The position numbers and the translations under genes are program-made. From Tissierella creatinophila DSM 6911 (GTDB taxonomy: Bacteria; Bacillota; Clostridia; Tissierellales; Tissierellaceae), in contig NZ_LTDM01000001.1 in assembly GCF_001940565.1 (NCBI RefSeq), forward strand, positions 1-64,000: DNA of 64,000 nt. Direction: 5' to 3'. The notes beneath the pieces were generated by a model, which was not told the origin of the DNA, searched no databases, and was given only the letters and a program-made list of their open reading frames with translations. Shown piece by piece: positions 44,482-53,431 of this stretch; positions within the stretch are counted from its first letter, which is position 1; the number at the start of each line of letters is the position of its first letter.

Positions 44482-44783
44482 ATTAAATAGTCTTACACTT
44501 TATTAAAATAAAACACGAGTTATTTTTTAATAATTATGTATAAACTATCCAATATATATCTAAAAAAATCTTATCATAAATGATATACTAAAAATAAAAT
44601 GTAATTTCATAATTATGATGTATAATATATTATAAGATAAAAAATTTACTAATAAACTACTTACGATTATAAAAAAATTTCAATTAACTTAGTAAAATTT
44701 AAAATATAAGAAGGAATTTTAAGACTTATGTAGAACTCTATATTATAGAAGTATAAATAAAGAAATAGAAAAAGGGAGATTAA
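44482..44783. other. AT-rich intergenic region between divergent lipoprotein and pilus genes
   Basis: These 302 bases hold divergent control regions for the minus-strand lipoprotein gene and the plus-strand pilus operon. I see the second copy of the 20-bp dyad repeat (44566-44585) and a TATAAT at 44621-44626 on the + strand. There is no convincing -35, no open frame of note, and no c-di-GMP riboswitch. Confidence 0.6.
44566..44585. repeat. 20-bp repeat with dyad symmetry, copy 2
   Basis: It is identical over 20 bases to 25506-25525. The inverted repeat TTATCAT-AA-ATGATA(t) loses one base of symmetry here. It lies about 100 bases upstream of the lipoprotein start and 200 bases upstream of pilB. 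Confidence 0.6.
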
Positions 44784-46463
44784 ATGCTAAAAAGAAATTT
44801 AAAATTTGGAGAATTGCTTTTAAACTCTGGAAAAATAAAAAAAGAAGAACTAGAAATGGCTCTTATTGAACAAAAAAATACTAATAAAAAACTAGGGGAG
44901 ATTTTTGTGGAAAAAGGTATATTAACAAACACCGATATAATAAATATACTCTCTACACAATTAGGATTTCGTAAAGTAGATGTAAGAAAATATCCTATAA
45001 ATATAAAAGCAGTACACATGATACCGGGTTCTATGGCAAGAAAGTACAAATTAATTCCTATTGATAAAATAGAAGGAAAATTGATAGTTGCTATGTCAGA
45101 TCCATTAAATTTTTATGCAAGAGATGATATAAAGCTTTTTACGAAGATGGATTTAGAGATAGTAATATCTTTAGAAGATGAAACTATGAGTATAATAGAT
45201 AAATACTTTAGCAACGAATCTTCAAAGAAAATATTAGAAGAATTTGAAGAATATGAAGCTGTAGATGAAAGATTAGAAGAGGAGTTACTAGAGGAAGCAG
45301 AAGTAGCATCAGCTCCTATAGTTAGACTCTTAAACTCTATAATAGAACAAGCGGTAAGAAATAAAGCTTCTGATATACACATAGAACCTTTCTCAGACTA
45401 TGTAAGAGTAAGAATAAGAGTTGATGGTGACTTAACAGAGATAATGACACTTTCTAAAAACAATCTCTCACCTATAATTACAAGAATAAAAATAATTGGC
45501 AAGATGAATATAGCTGAAAAAAGAATTCCACAAGATGGTAGAATAGATATAAATATATTTGATAGAGATATAGATATGAGAATATCAATACTTCCAACTG
45601 TATATGGAGAAAAAACAGTTATAAGATTACTAGATAAATCAGGATTTAATTATTCAAAAGAGGCACTAGGACTAAGTGAAAATAATTTAAAAAACTTTAA
45701 CGATATATTATCCAAACCTTATGGTATAATACTTGTTACAGGTCCCACTGGAAGCGGAAAAACTACTACTTTATATAGTATATTAAAAGAGTTTAATAAG
45801 ATAGACAAAAACATAATAACAGTAGAAGACCCAGTGGAGTATAAATTAGATGGAGTAAATCAAGTTCAAGTAAATACGAAAACAGGGATGAACTTTGCAT
45901 CAGGACTTCGCTCTATACTAAGACAAGATCCTGATATAATTATGATAGGCGAGATAAGAGATGTAGAAACTGCAGAGATAGCTGTAAGAGCCTCTATAAC
46001 AGGTCACCTTGTTATTTCAACTCTTCACACCAATGATAGTCCATCTACAGTTGCAAGACTTATAGATATGGGCATAGAACACTATTTGATTTCATCTTCT
46101 ATTATAGGGATAATATCTCAAAGACTATTAAAAGTTCTTTGTAATAATTGTAAAACTTCTTATAAAGCAAGTAATGAAGAAAAAGAAATCTTAGGAGTAA
46201 GCTCTTGGGATGATTTAATCTTATATAAGCCAAATGGGTGTAATTCATGTAATGGAGGCTATAAAGGAAGAAAAGCTATACACGAGATAATGGTAATGGA
46301 AGACAATATAAAAAGAAAAATCAAACAAGATATTGATATAGAGATTATAAGAGATCAAGCTTTAAAAAACGGTATGAATACTCTGTTTAAGGAAGCAAGA
46401 GAATTAGTATTAAATGGAGATACTTCTATATCGGAAGTTTTAAAGATAGGAATTACAGACTAG
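44784..46463 (+). CDS. pilB: Type IV pilus assembly ATPase PilB
   Basis: PilB is the hexameric ATPase that powers pilus extension. The 559-residue protein has an N-terminal MshEN-type domain (residues 1-140), which in some relatives binds c-di-GMP. The core has Walker A GPTGSGKTTT, the Asp box, Walker B (DPDIIMIGEIRD) and the His box (TLHTND). A zinc knuckle has CNNC and CNSC near residues 453 and 490. An AAAAGGGAG site precedes the ATG. It is the first gene of a nearly gap-free pilus operon. Confidence 0.95.
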   Translation: MLKRNLKFGELLLNSGKIKKEELEMALIEQKNTNKKLGEIFVEKGILTNTDIINILSTQLGFRKVDVRKYPINIKAVHMIPGSMARKYKLIPIDKIEGKLIVAMSDPLNFYARDDIKLFTKMDLEIVISLEDETMSIIDKYFSNESSKKILEEFEEYEAVDERLEEELLEEAEVASAPIVRLLNSIIEQAVRNKASDIHIEPFSDYVRVRIRVDGDLTEIMTLSKNNLSPIITRIKIIGKMNIAEKRIPQDGRIDINIFDRDIDMRISILPTVYGEKTVIRLLDKSGFNYSKEALGLSENNLKNFNDILSKPYGIILVTGPTGSGKTTTLYSILKEFNKIDKNIITVEDPVEYKLDGVNQVQVNTKTGMNFASGLRSILRQDPDIIMIGEIRDVETAEIAVRASITGHLVISTLHTNDSPSTVARLIDMGIEHYLISSSIIGIISQRLLKVLCNNCKTSYKASNEEKEILGVSSWDDLILYKPNGCNSCNGGYKGRKAIHEIMVMEDNIKRKIKQDIDIEIIRDQALKNGMNTLFKEARELVLNGDTSISEVLKIGITD

Positions 46464-46478
46464 TAGGAGGAAGATGAA

Positions 46479-47531
46479 ATGAATTTAATAGAACTTTTAA
46501 ATTTAGGAATAGAAAAAAATGCTTCAGACATTCATATAACAGTTGGTATGCCTCCTATTCTTAGAATAAATGGTGAATTAATTGCATTAGAAAAACCAGT
46601 GCTTATGCCTGATGACACTAAAAAATTAGTTTTTGAAGTTTTAACAGAAAAGATGATTGTAAACTTAGAAAAAAGTGGAGAAATAGACAGATCCTTTTCT
46701 TCTAAAGGTATAGGAAGGTATCGAATAAATGCTTTTAAACAAAGAGGAAGTTTTGGAATGGTCTTAAGGATAATCCCTCTTAGAATTCCTTCTATGGATG
46801 ATTTAAAACTTCCAGCGGCTATAAGAGAACTCTCCTCTTTAAGAAGGGGACTTCTTCTTGTAACAGGCCCAACAGGTAGTGGTAAATCTACTACTCTTGC
46901 ATCTCTAATTGATAAAATAAACCATGAGAGAAGCTGTCATATTCTAACACTAGAAGACCCTATAGAATACCTTCATAAGCACAATAAGTCTATAGTAAAT
47001 CAAAGAGAAATAGGAAGTGACTCTACAAGTTTTACTTCCGCGCTAAGGTCTTCGCTAAGACAAGACCCTGATGTTATATTAGTAGGAGAAATGAGGGATT
47101 TAGAAACCATATCTATAGCTTTAACGGCAGCTGAAACAGGTCACCTTGTTCTTTCAACCCTTCATACATCAGGAGCTGCTAAAACAATAGATAGAATAAT
47201 AGATGTATTTCCACCTCACCAACAGCAACAGATAAGAGTTCAACTTTCATCTGTACTTCAAGGGGTTATATCCCAACAATTACTTCCAACTAAGAAAAAT
47301 GATGGAAGAATTGCAGCTTTTGAAATAATGATGATCACATCAGCTATTAGAAATTTAATAAGAGAAGATAAAATCCATCAAATAGATACAGCTATACAAA
47401 CAGGGGCAAGCTTTGGAATGATGACTATGGATACAAGTATTTTAAATCTATATAAAAATGGATTTATAGATAAAAATACTGCTATAAAGCAGGCAATAAA
47501 TGAAAGTCATATAAAAAAATATATTATATAA
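46479..47531 (+). CDS. pilT: Twitching motility retraction ATPase PilT
   Basis: PilT powers pilus retraction. The 350-residue protein shares the ATPase core with PilB (GPTGSGKSTTLA, LRQDPDVILVGEMRD, STLHTSGA) but is shorter. It carries the PilT signature AIRNLIREDK and the ending TGASFGMMTMD. Its presence predicts retractable pili (twitching or DNA uptake). AGGAGG precedes the ATG by eight bases. Confidence 0.96.
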   Translation: MNLIELLNLGIEKNASDIHITVGMPPILRINGELIALEKPVLMPDDTKKLVFEVLTEKMIVNLEKSGEIDRSFSSKGIGRYRINAFKQRGSFGMVLRIIPLRIPSMDDLKLPAAIRELSSLRRGLLLVTGPTGSGKSTTLASLIDKINHERSCHILTLEDPIEYLHKHNKSIVNQREIGSDSTSFTSALRSSLRQDPDVILVGEMRDLETISIALTAAETGHLVLSTLHTSGAAKTIDRIIDVFPPHQQQQIRVQLSSVLQGVISQQLLPTKKNDGRIAAFEIMMITSAIRNLIREDKIHQIDTAIQTGASFGMMTMDTSILNLYKNGFIDKNTAIKQAINESHIKKYII

Positions 47532-47543
47532 GAGGGGAATATT

Positions 47544-48743
47544 ATGATATATAAATATAAAGCGATAAATGGAAATGGAGAAATAGTAGAAGGTTTTTTC
47601 GAATCATCAAGTGAATCAGAAGTAATAAATATGCTTAAAAATGAAGAATATATGCCGATATCAGTAGAAAAGGATATAGAAAAATCTGCTAAAATAGAAA
47701 TACGCACTAGTAAAGTAAAGAAAAAAGATCTAGCTATATTTTGTAGACAGTTTTATACTATGGTAGATGCGGGTATATCTATTATAAGGTGCTTAGATAT
47801 ACTATCAGTTCAAACTGAAAATAAAACTTTAAAAAAATCCTTAGAATCCATATATATAGATTTACAAAAGGGAATAACTCTTTCAGGGGCTATGAAAAGA
47901 CATGAAAAGACTTTTCCACCTATACTAATAAATATGATAGAAGCAGGAGAGGTAAGTGGAAATCTAGACAATATACTAGAGCGAATGGCAGTGCACTTTG
48001 AAAAGGAAAATAAATTGGAAAGCAAGATAAAATCTGCACTTATATATCCAGTAGTTTTAATCGTTGTTTCAATAGCGGTAGTTATATTTATGCTAGTAGG
48101 AGTTATGCCTACATTTATAGAGATGTTTGAAAACAGTGGGGCAGAACTTCCATCTATTACTCTTTTATTGCTAAATTCAAGTAAGTTTTTACAAAGGTAT
48201 TGGTACCTAATCTTTGGAGGAATAGCAGCTTTAAGTTTTTTATTTATATACTATAAGAGTACAAAAGAAGGTAAAAAAGCACTAGCACTTTTAAAGATAA
48301 AAACACCTTTTATTAAGATTACAAATCAAAAGATAATCACATCAAGGTTTACCAGAACTCTTTCAACTCTTATGAGTTCAGGTATACCACTACTTGAAGC
48401 TCTGGAAATAGTGGGGAACATAGTAAACAATGCAGTTATAAAAGAAAGATTGCAGGATGGAATGGAAGGAATAAAAAAAGGAGTATCGCTTTCTAAAACT
48501 ATAAGAGATATGGAAGTATTTCCACCTATGGTCTATTCAATGGTAAATATAGGAGAAGAATCAGGTTCACTAGATAATATACTAATAAAAACAGCAGACT
48601 TCTACGATGAAGAAGTAGAACTATCACTTCAAAAGATGACAACTCTAATAGAACCAGTACTATTAATAGCCATGTCGGTAGTAATAGGTTTTATAGTTAT
48701 AGCAATGGCACTACCTATGTTTGATCTCGTAAACACAATTTAA
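47544..48743 (+). CDS. pilC: Type IV pilus inner-membrane platform protein PilC
   Basis: This is a GspF/PilC family polytopic protein of 399 residues. Two repeated GspF domains each contain a motif like FPPILINMIEAGEVSGNLD (first) and FPPMVYSMVNIGEESGSLD (second). There are three membrane segments, the last at the C-terminus. It anchors PilB and PilT to the membrane. AGAGGGG precedes the ATG. Confidence 0.96.
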   Translation: MIYKYKAINGNGEIVEGFFESSSESEVINMLKNEEYMPISVEKDIEKSAKIEIRTSKVKKKDLAIFCRQFYTMVDAGISIIRCLDILSVQTENKTLKKSLESIYIDLQKGITLSGAMKRHEKTFPPILINMIEAGEVSGNLDNILERMAVHFEKENKLESKIKSALIYPVVLIVVSIAVVIFMLVGVMPTFIEMFENSGAELPSITLLLLNSSKFLQRYWYLIFGGIAALSFLFIYYKSTKEGKKALALLKIKTPFIKITNQKIITSRFTRTLSTLMSSGIPLLEALEIVGNIVNNAVIKERLQDGMEGIKKGVSLSKTIRDMEVFPPMVYSMVNIGEESGSLDNILIKTADFYDEEVELSLQKMTTLIEPVLLIAMSVVIGFIVIAMALPMFDLVNTI

Positions 48744-48799
48744 TCGTTATTAATGCTTTAAAAGTATTTAATATAAAACAAATTTAAGGGGGAATAAAA

Positions 48800-49255
48800 A
48801 TGTTAAAGAAACTAACACAAAAAAGAAATAGAAAAGGTTTTACACTTGTAGAACTAGTAGTAGTTATAGCAATATTGGGTATATTAGCAGCAATAGCAGT
48901 GCCGAGGTTGTCTGGAACAAGAAATCAGGCAGGTGTAGCAGCTGATAAAGCTACAGCAGCAAGTATAGCAAAAGCAGCGGAGTTATATGCGTCTACTGAA
49001 AATGCAGATGCTGATAAAATAGCATCATTTACTAATGAAAAGGGAGCAATTCAAGATGGAGTGACTGTTCCAGATCCTCATGAATTACAAACAAAAGACT
49101 TAATAGAAAAAACTTTGAAACCTCAACAAAAAGATAAAAAGAACTTTGTTCTAAATTATAATGCAACAAAAAAAGTTTTCTATATAACCTATGACAAGGC
49201 TAGTACTACTGCAACAGAGGTTCTATATCCAGAAAAATTTGATCCTACCAAATAA
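48800..49255 (+). CDS. pilA: Major type IV pilin (PilA-type)
   Basis: This is a 151-residue prepilin. A 13-residue basic leader ends in Gly before FTLVELVVVIAILGILAAIA, the class III signal, with Glu at mature position 5. A globular C-terminal domain follows. It is the likely major subunit because it is the only full-length canonical pilin here, placed between pilC and the peptidase gene. AAGGGGG precedes the ATG. A weak hairpin in the 56-base gap after pilC might mark processing or a separate promoter. Confidence 0.9.
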   Translation: MLKKLTQKRNRKGFTLVELVVVIAILGILAAIAVPRLSGTRNQAGVAADKATAASIAKAAELYASTENADADKIASFTNEKGAIQDGVTVPDPHELQTKDLIEKTLKPQQKDKKNFVLNYNATKKVFYITYDKASTTATEVLYPEKFDPTK

Positions 49256-49257
49256 AC

Positions 49258-50013
49258 ATGACTACACTAATCCTACTCTACGGACTAATAATAGGGTCGT
49301 TCCTAAATGTATGTATTTATAGAATTGCAAAGGGGGAGAGTATTTCTTTTCCCCCTTCCCATTGTGGAAGTTGTAATGAAAAGATAAACTGGTATGATAA
49401 TATACCAGTATTTTCTTATCTAATTTTAAGGGGAAGATGCAGAAATTGTGATTCCAAGATATCAATTCAATATCCTTTAATAGAAGCTTTAAACGCCATT
49501 ATTTATATTATCCTTTTTAAAAGTTTTGGACTTAGCATAGACTCTCTAGCCTATGCATTTATCCTTTCAACTTTGATAGTAGTTTTTTTTATAGACTTAA
49601 ACCATATGATTATACCGGACAAGTTAGTTTTAACTATCTTTATATTTGAAATATTACATAAGATTGTTTTGTATTTTCTCAATAGAGAAACGTATCTAAA
49701 GACAAGTATACTTGGAGCTGTTTTAGCGGGGGGGATATTTTTACTTATAGTTATAATCTCTCGTGGAGGCATGGGAGATGGAGATATTACCCTTATATCA
49801 TCCCTTGGTTTTATATTGGGAGTAAAGCTAATACTATTAAATATATTTTTATCATTTTTAATAGGAGCTATTGTTTCGTTAGTACTATTAGCTCTCAAGA
49901 TAAAGACTAGAAAGGATCCTATTCCTTTTGGTCCATTTATTATCATCGCATTTTTTATAGTATTATTATTTGGAAATAGAATTATCGATTTATATATGCA
50001 TTTATTTATTTAA
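49258..50013 (+). CDS. pilD: Prepilin peptidase / N-methyltransferase
   Basis: This A24-family aspartic protease cleaves and methylates prepilins. The 251-residue polytopic protein has N-terminal SFLNVCIYR and a zinc module (CGSC and CRNC, near residues 36-39 and 60-63). The catalytic aspartates are in FFIDLNHMIIPD and GGMGDGD. The ATG lies two bases after the pilin stop with no visible ribosome site, so translation probably depends on ribosomes leaving the pilin gene. Confidence 0.95.
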   Translation: MTTLILLYGLIIGSFLNVCIYRIAKGESISFPPSHCGSCNEKINWYDNIPVFSYLILRGRCRNCDSKISIQYPLIEALNAIIYIILFKSFGLSIDSLAYAFILSTLIVVFFIDLNHMIIPDKLVLTIFIFEILHKIVLYFLNRETYLKTSILGAVLAGGIFLLIVIISRGGMGDGDITLISSLGFILGVKLILLNIFLSFLIGAIVSLVLLALKIKTRKDPIPFGPFIIIAFFIVLLFGNRIIDLYMHLFI

Positions 50014-50026
50014 GGAGGCAGTTAAT

Positions 50027-51082
50027 TTGAAACTTAGATCTAAAAAAGTTCTTTCTATGGACTTTGACACAAGAAGTATAAAGATGGCTGAAGGTATATT
50101 TAAAAAGGGGAAACTAAATATAGAGGCTACATTTTTACTAGATTTACCAGAAGGGGTATATGAAGATGGATATATAAATGATAAAAATCTTTTAAGCGAA
50201 ATAATGGATTCTTTTTTAAGACTTAACAATATAAAGACTGATAACATAGTAGCTGTTGTAAATTCTTCAGATATTTTAACCCGTGATATAATCATTCCAA
50301 GTGTAGGAGAAGATGAGATAGAAGGCATATTAAAATACAAGATAGCAGACTATATACCCATAGACCCTGAGGACTATATAGTTCAGTATATAAATGAAGG
50401 TGTCTTTATGGAAAATGGTAATGAAAAATTAAAGCTTTTTATAGTAGCTATGCCAAAGACACTTGCCAAACAACACTTTGATCTTTTAAGAGATTTGGAT
50501 TTAAAACCTCGAATTTTAGACTTTCAAAGTAATGCCATAAGAAAATTTTTATCTTTTAATGAAACTATTGAGAAAAATTCTATCATTAAAGAAAAAACTA
50601 TTGCTTCTATAAATGTAGAGTTTGCCACTACAAATCTAACCATACTTAAAGATGAAGCGATAGAAATATCTAGAAACATTCCTCTGGGAATAAAAAACAT
50701 ATTGGAAAATGTCGATGTTAATTTAAATTTAACAGAAAGAGAAATCTTAGATAGCATCTTTAGTTTTAAAAAGTCAGATAAATCTAGTCTAACAGAGGAA
50801 GAAAATCTAGAAATTACTGGGGCTTTAAACAATCTGTTATCTAGATTGTTTGATAGTTTAGAGATGGTATTTAGATATTATAGCTCTCAAGAACAAAACA
50901 ATAAGATAGATTTAATAATTTTGCAGGGAAGCATTGCAGATGTGGATGATATAAAAGAAAGGTTTGAAAATTATTTGAATATAAAAACTTTAAGTATAAA
51001 TTCATTAAATGGATTATTGGATAAAAATCTAGACATATATTCAAATGCTATAGGTAGTTTAATAAGAGGTGAAAGTATATGA
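50027..51082 (+). CDS. pilM: Type IV pilus assembly protein PilM
   Basis: This is an actin-like cytoplasmic ATPase fold protein of 351 residues that links the PilN/PilO membrane complex to the motor. It begins (M)KLRSKKVLSMDFDTRSIKMAEG, the phosphate-1 region of the fold. It contains NSSDILTRDIIIP, a segment common in PilM. The start is TTG 50027 behind AAGGAGG; an upstream in-frame TTG (49970) lies in pilD. Its end overlaps pilN by four bases (ATGA). Confidence 0.9.
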   Translation: MKLRSKKVLSMDFDTRSIKMAEGIFKKGKLNIEATFLLDLPEGVYEDGYINDKNLLSEIMDSFLRLNNIKTDNIVAVVNSSDILTRDIIIPSVGEDEIEGILKYKIADYIPIDPEDYIVQYINEGVFMENGNEKLKLFIVAMPKTLAKQHFDLLRDLDLKPRILDFQSNAIRKFLSFNETIEKNSIIKEKTIASINVEFATTNLTILKDEAIEISRNIPLGIKNILENVDVNLNLTEREILDSIFSFKKSDKSSLTEEENLEITGALNNLLSRLFDSLEMVFRYYSSQEQNNKIDLIILQGSIADVDDIKERFENYLNIKTLSINSLNGLLDKNLDIYSNAIGSLIRGESI

Positions 51083-51690
51083 ATGATATAAATTTTTTCA
51101 AACCATATCTTGGGAAAAAGAAGATTAATTTTAATAATAAGTTCTTTTTATCTATATTACTTTTAATTATTTCTTTATCTATATTGGGATATGGGGTAAT
51201 AAATCACTTAAAGATAAATAAACTTTCTGAAAAAGTACTTGAATTTCAAAAGGTTGCAGAAAATCCTAAAGTTCTAAAAAGAGTAGAAGAGATAAAGTTG
51301 GAAGAAGAAGAGTTAAATGCATTTAAACTAGAAGTTGAGTCTATCAGAGATTTAAAGAAGTCTTTAGTTAAAAAAGACATTATAGGATCATTATATATAG
51401 ATGCTATAATAAGCAAAAGACCTAATGATCTATTTCTTACAAGTCTTTATATAACACCTGAAAATGTAAGTATAACTGGGATATCAAATAATAGATTAAG
51501 CATAGCAGAGTTTGCAAAGGGACTAGAGTCTATAGAAGGACTTGGAGATATATTTGTTTCAAATATAGTAAGAGAAGAAACAGATTATAAATTTGAACTA
51601 GAAAGCAATCTTTTAGAAGAAGAGGAGGTAGAAGATGGAACAGTCAAAGAGAAAGATGAAGAACCAGAAGAAGACGAGAAGGAAAATTGA
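51079..51690 (+). CDS. pilN: PilN-like fimbrial assembly protein
   Basis: This is a bitopic protein of 203 residues. It starts MNDINFFKP, a typical short N-terminus for binding PilM, then has one membrane segment (about residues 20-38), a coiled coil, and a ferredoxin-like domain. It ends in a strongly acidic tail (about 23 residues, mostly Glu and Asp) whose DNA also encodes the ribosome site and N-terminus of the next gene. Confidence 0.82.
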   Translation: MNDINFFKPYLGKKKINFNNKFFLSILLLIISLSILGYGVINHLKINKLSEKVLEFQKVAENPKVLKRVEEIKLEEEELNAFKLEVESIRDLKKSLVKKDIIGSLYIDAIISKRPNDLFLTSLYITPENVSITGISNNRLSIAEFAKGLESIEGLGDIFVSNIVREETDYKFELESNLLEEEEVEDGTVKEKDEEPEEDEKEN

Positions 51691-52561
51691 TGTAAGAGAA
51701 CTTACTAATAATGAAAGAACTCTTATAACTCTTTTAGCTATTGTTATCTTATTTTGGCTTAGCTTTAAATATATAATAGATCCACAAATTCTTAAGATTT
51801 CTACCTTGGAATCTAAAATGAATGCTTATGCGCTAGAAGTAGAAGAAAACAATAGAATAATTAAAAACAGTGAAGTGATATTAGATGAAAAAAGCAAACT
51901 TTTTATAGAAAAGCAAAATATAGAAAAAGACTTTTTTAAAAGTTTAAATCAACCTCAAATCATCTATGTATTAAATGAACTTTTATTGAAAAGTGATATA
52001 GAGATGGATAGCATAAGTTTTAGTAAGCCTTTTATGGAAACTTTAAATGCACAAGAAATACAAAAGATGGATATTTCGATACCGTTTAAAGGAAGTTTTT
52101 CATCATTAAATGAAATAATTAAAAGCTTAGAAACTGAAACTCGTAAGATAGTTATAAACAATATAGATATTCAAAAGGGTGAAGAGACAGAGATAACGGG
52201 AAATATAAGCTTAGGGGTATATAGCTTAAGCGGTATAGTAGAAGGTAAAGATGAAGATCTTCCTATAGAAACTACAGATGAAAACAAGTTAAATCCCTTT
52301 ATTCCATATGAAGGATATGTAGATTTAAGTAAAGTAGAAGATAATTCTTCAGAAGAAATAGAGAGTGGACAAGCAGAGGATAAGCCTATAGAAGAGTCAA
52401 TTTATGACACTTATAAAGCGATTAAAGGAGATAATATTTCTTATATATCTAAGAGAAAATATGGAACGGAAAAGTATGTAGATGAGATATTAAGTTTAAA
52501 TGGTATGTTAAGATCTAGTATACTACCTATTGGAAAAGAATTAAAGCTTAAGAAAAAGTAA
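51635..52561 (+). CDS. pilO: PilO-like protein with C-terminal LysM-type domain
   Basis: This 308-residue protein has a very basic N-terminus, a membrane segment at about 31-49, a coiled coil, and a PilO-like periplasmic-type domain with PQIIYVLNELLLKSDIEMDSISF. An acidic linker leads to a C-terminal LysM-like domain (YDTYKAIKGDNISYISKRKYG, then LPIGKELKLKKK). LysM would bind peptidoglycan, useful for anchoring pili in a Gram-positive wall. AGGAGG at 51623-51628 fixes the start, giving a 56-base overlap with pilN. Confidence 0.78.
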   Translation: MEQSKRKMKNQKKTRRKIDVRELTNNERTLITLLAIVILFWLSFKYIIDPQILKISTLESKMNAYALEVEENNRIIKNSEVILDEKSKLFIEKQNIEKDFFKSLNQPQIIYVLNELLLKSDIEMDSISFSKPFMETLNAQEIQKMDISIPFKGSFSSLNEIIKSLETETRKIVINNIDIQKGEETEITGNISLGVYSLSGIVEGKDEDLPIETTDENKLNPFIPYEGYVDLSKVEDNSSEEIESGQAEDKPIEESIYDTYKAIKGDNISYISKRKYGTEKYVDEILSLNGMLRSSILPIGKELKLKKK

Positions 52562-52583
52562 ATTTCTCTAGTGGAGGATTTTT

Positions 52584-53045
52584 ATGAAAAATCGAACTGC
52601 TTATACCTTAGTTGAGATAATAGTAGTGATTGCTTTACTTGGAATAATTATAGCAATGACTATACCTCATACTAATTATTTTAAAGCTATAAGGGAATCT
52701 TTAGAAATTAAAGAATTAAAAAGAGATATATTATTTACTAGAAATAAGGCGATAATAGATTCCAAAATATATAGAATCAAATTTATTGAAGATGATAATA
52801 GTTATACAATTTCTACAGGATCAGCATCTGAATCTATTACTATAAAGACAAAACATTTTGAGCATGGAATCAAATTAAATACAAAAGAAGGTTCAAAGAC
52901 ATTTATTTTTAACTCTAATGGCACTACTACTGATAGTGGAACTATTTATTTTTTGGACAGACTTGGAAATCAACATAAATTAAGCATTACTCCAGTTTCT
53001 TGTAAGGTTAATATTGAAAAAGAGATTCAACCTATAAAAAAATAG
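52584..53045 (+). CDS. Minor pilin, GspH/FimT-like
   Basis: This is a 153-residue prepilin-like protein. The leader MKNRTA is followed by YTLVEIIVVIALLGIIIA, so the residue before the cleavage site is Ala rather than Gly, while Glu5 is kept. The rest resembles GspH-type minor pilins. GTGGAGGA precedes the ATG. It is part of a four-gene minor pilin block that probably primes pilus assembly. Confidence 0.82.
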   Translation: MKNRTAYTLVEIIVVIALLGIIIAMTIPHTNYFKAIRESLEIKELKRDILFTRNKAIIDSKIYRIKFIEDDNSYTISTGSASESITIKTKHFEHGIKLNTKEGSKTFIFNSNGTTTDSGTIYFLDRLGNQHKLSITPVSCKVNIEKEIQPIKK

Positions 53046-53056
53046 GAGGAGAATTT

Positions 53057-53431
53057 ATGAAAAGAAATGGGCTTATATTTTTTGATATAATTATGGGGCT
53101 ATTTGTAATCAGTCTTGTAGTAGTAGTATTATTTCCCATCTTAAGCTTAACTCAGAAAAGTTTTATTCATCATAAAAAACTAGCTCAAATGTCATATATA
53201 TCAGAATCTACAATAGAAAGATTAACTCTTAAAGATAAGAAGTCTTTAGAATTTTTAGAAGAACTTGAAACATATGGGGAATTAGAATATCCTTATTTAA
53301 ATGATATAGATTATAAGTCTATTGTAAAATTAGCAAGTGATAATCCTTATCTATGGGAAATAAGTGTTACTGTAAAAGAAGCTAAAGGTGGTGAAGATAA
53401 TGTGCAACTTAACGCCACAATACGGAGGTAA
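53057..53431 (+). CDS. Minor pilin, GspI-like, with Asp at position 5
   Basis: This is a 124-residue protein with leader MKRNG and hydrophobic stretch LIFFDIIMGLFVISLVVVV. The position normally occupied by Glu5 is Asp. The short globular part and the gene position between GspH-like and GspJ-like genes suggest a GspI-type minor pilin. AGGAGGAG precedes the ATG. Its end overlaps the next gene. Confidence 0.7.
   Translation: MKRNGLIFFDIIMGLFVISLVVVVLFPILSLTQKSFIHHKKLAQMSYISESTIERLTLKDKKSLEFLEELETYGELEYPYLNDIDYKSIVKLASDNPYLWEISVTVKEAKGGEDNVQLNATIRR

Noticed and set aside
44482-44783. c-di-GMP riboswitch upstream of the pilus operon
   Set aside because: Such switches precede pilin genes in some clostridia, but I find no conserved core or paired structure in this AT-rich spacer.
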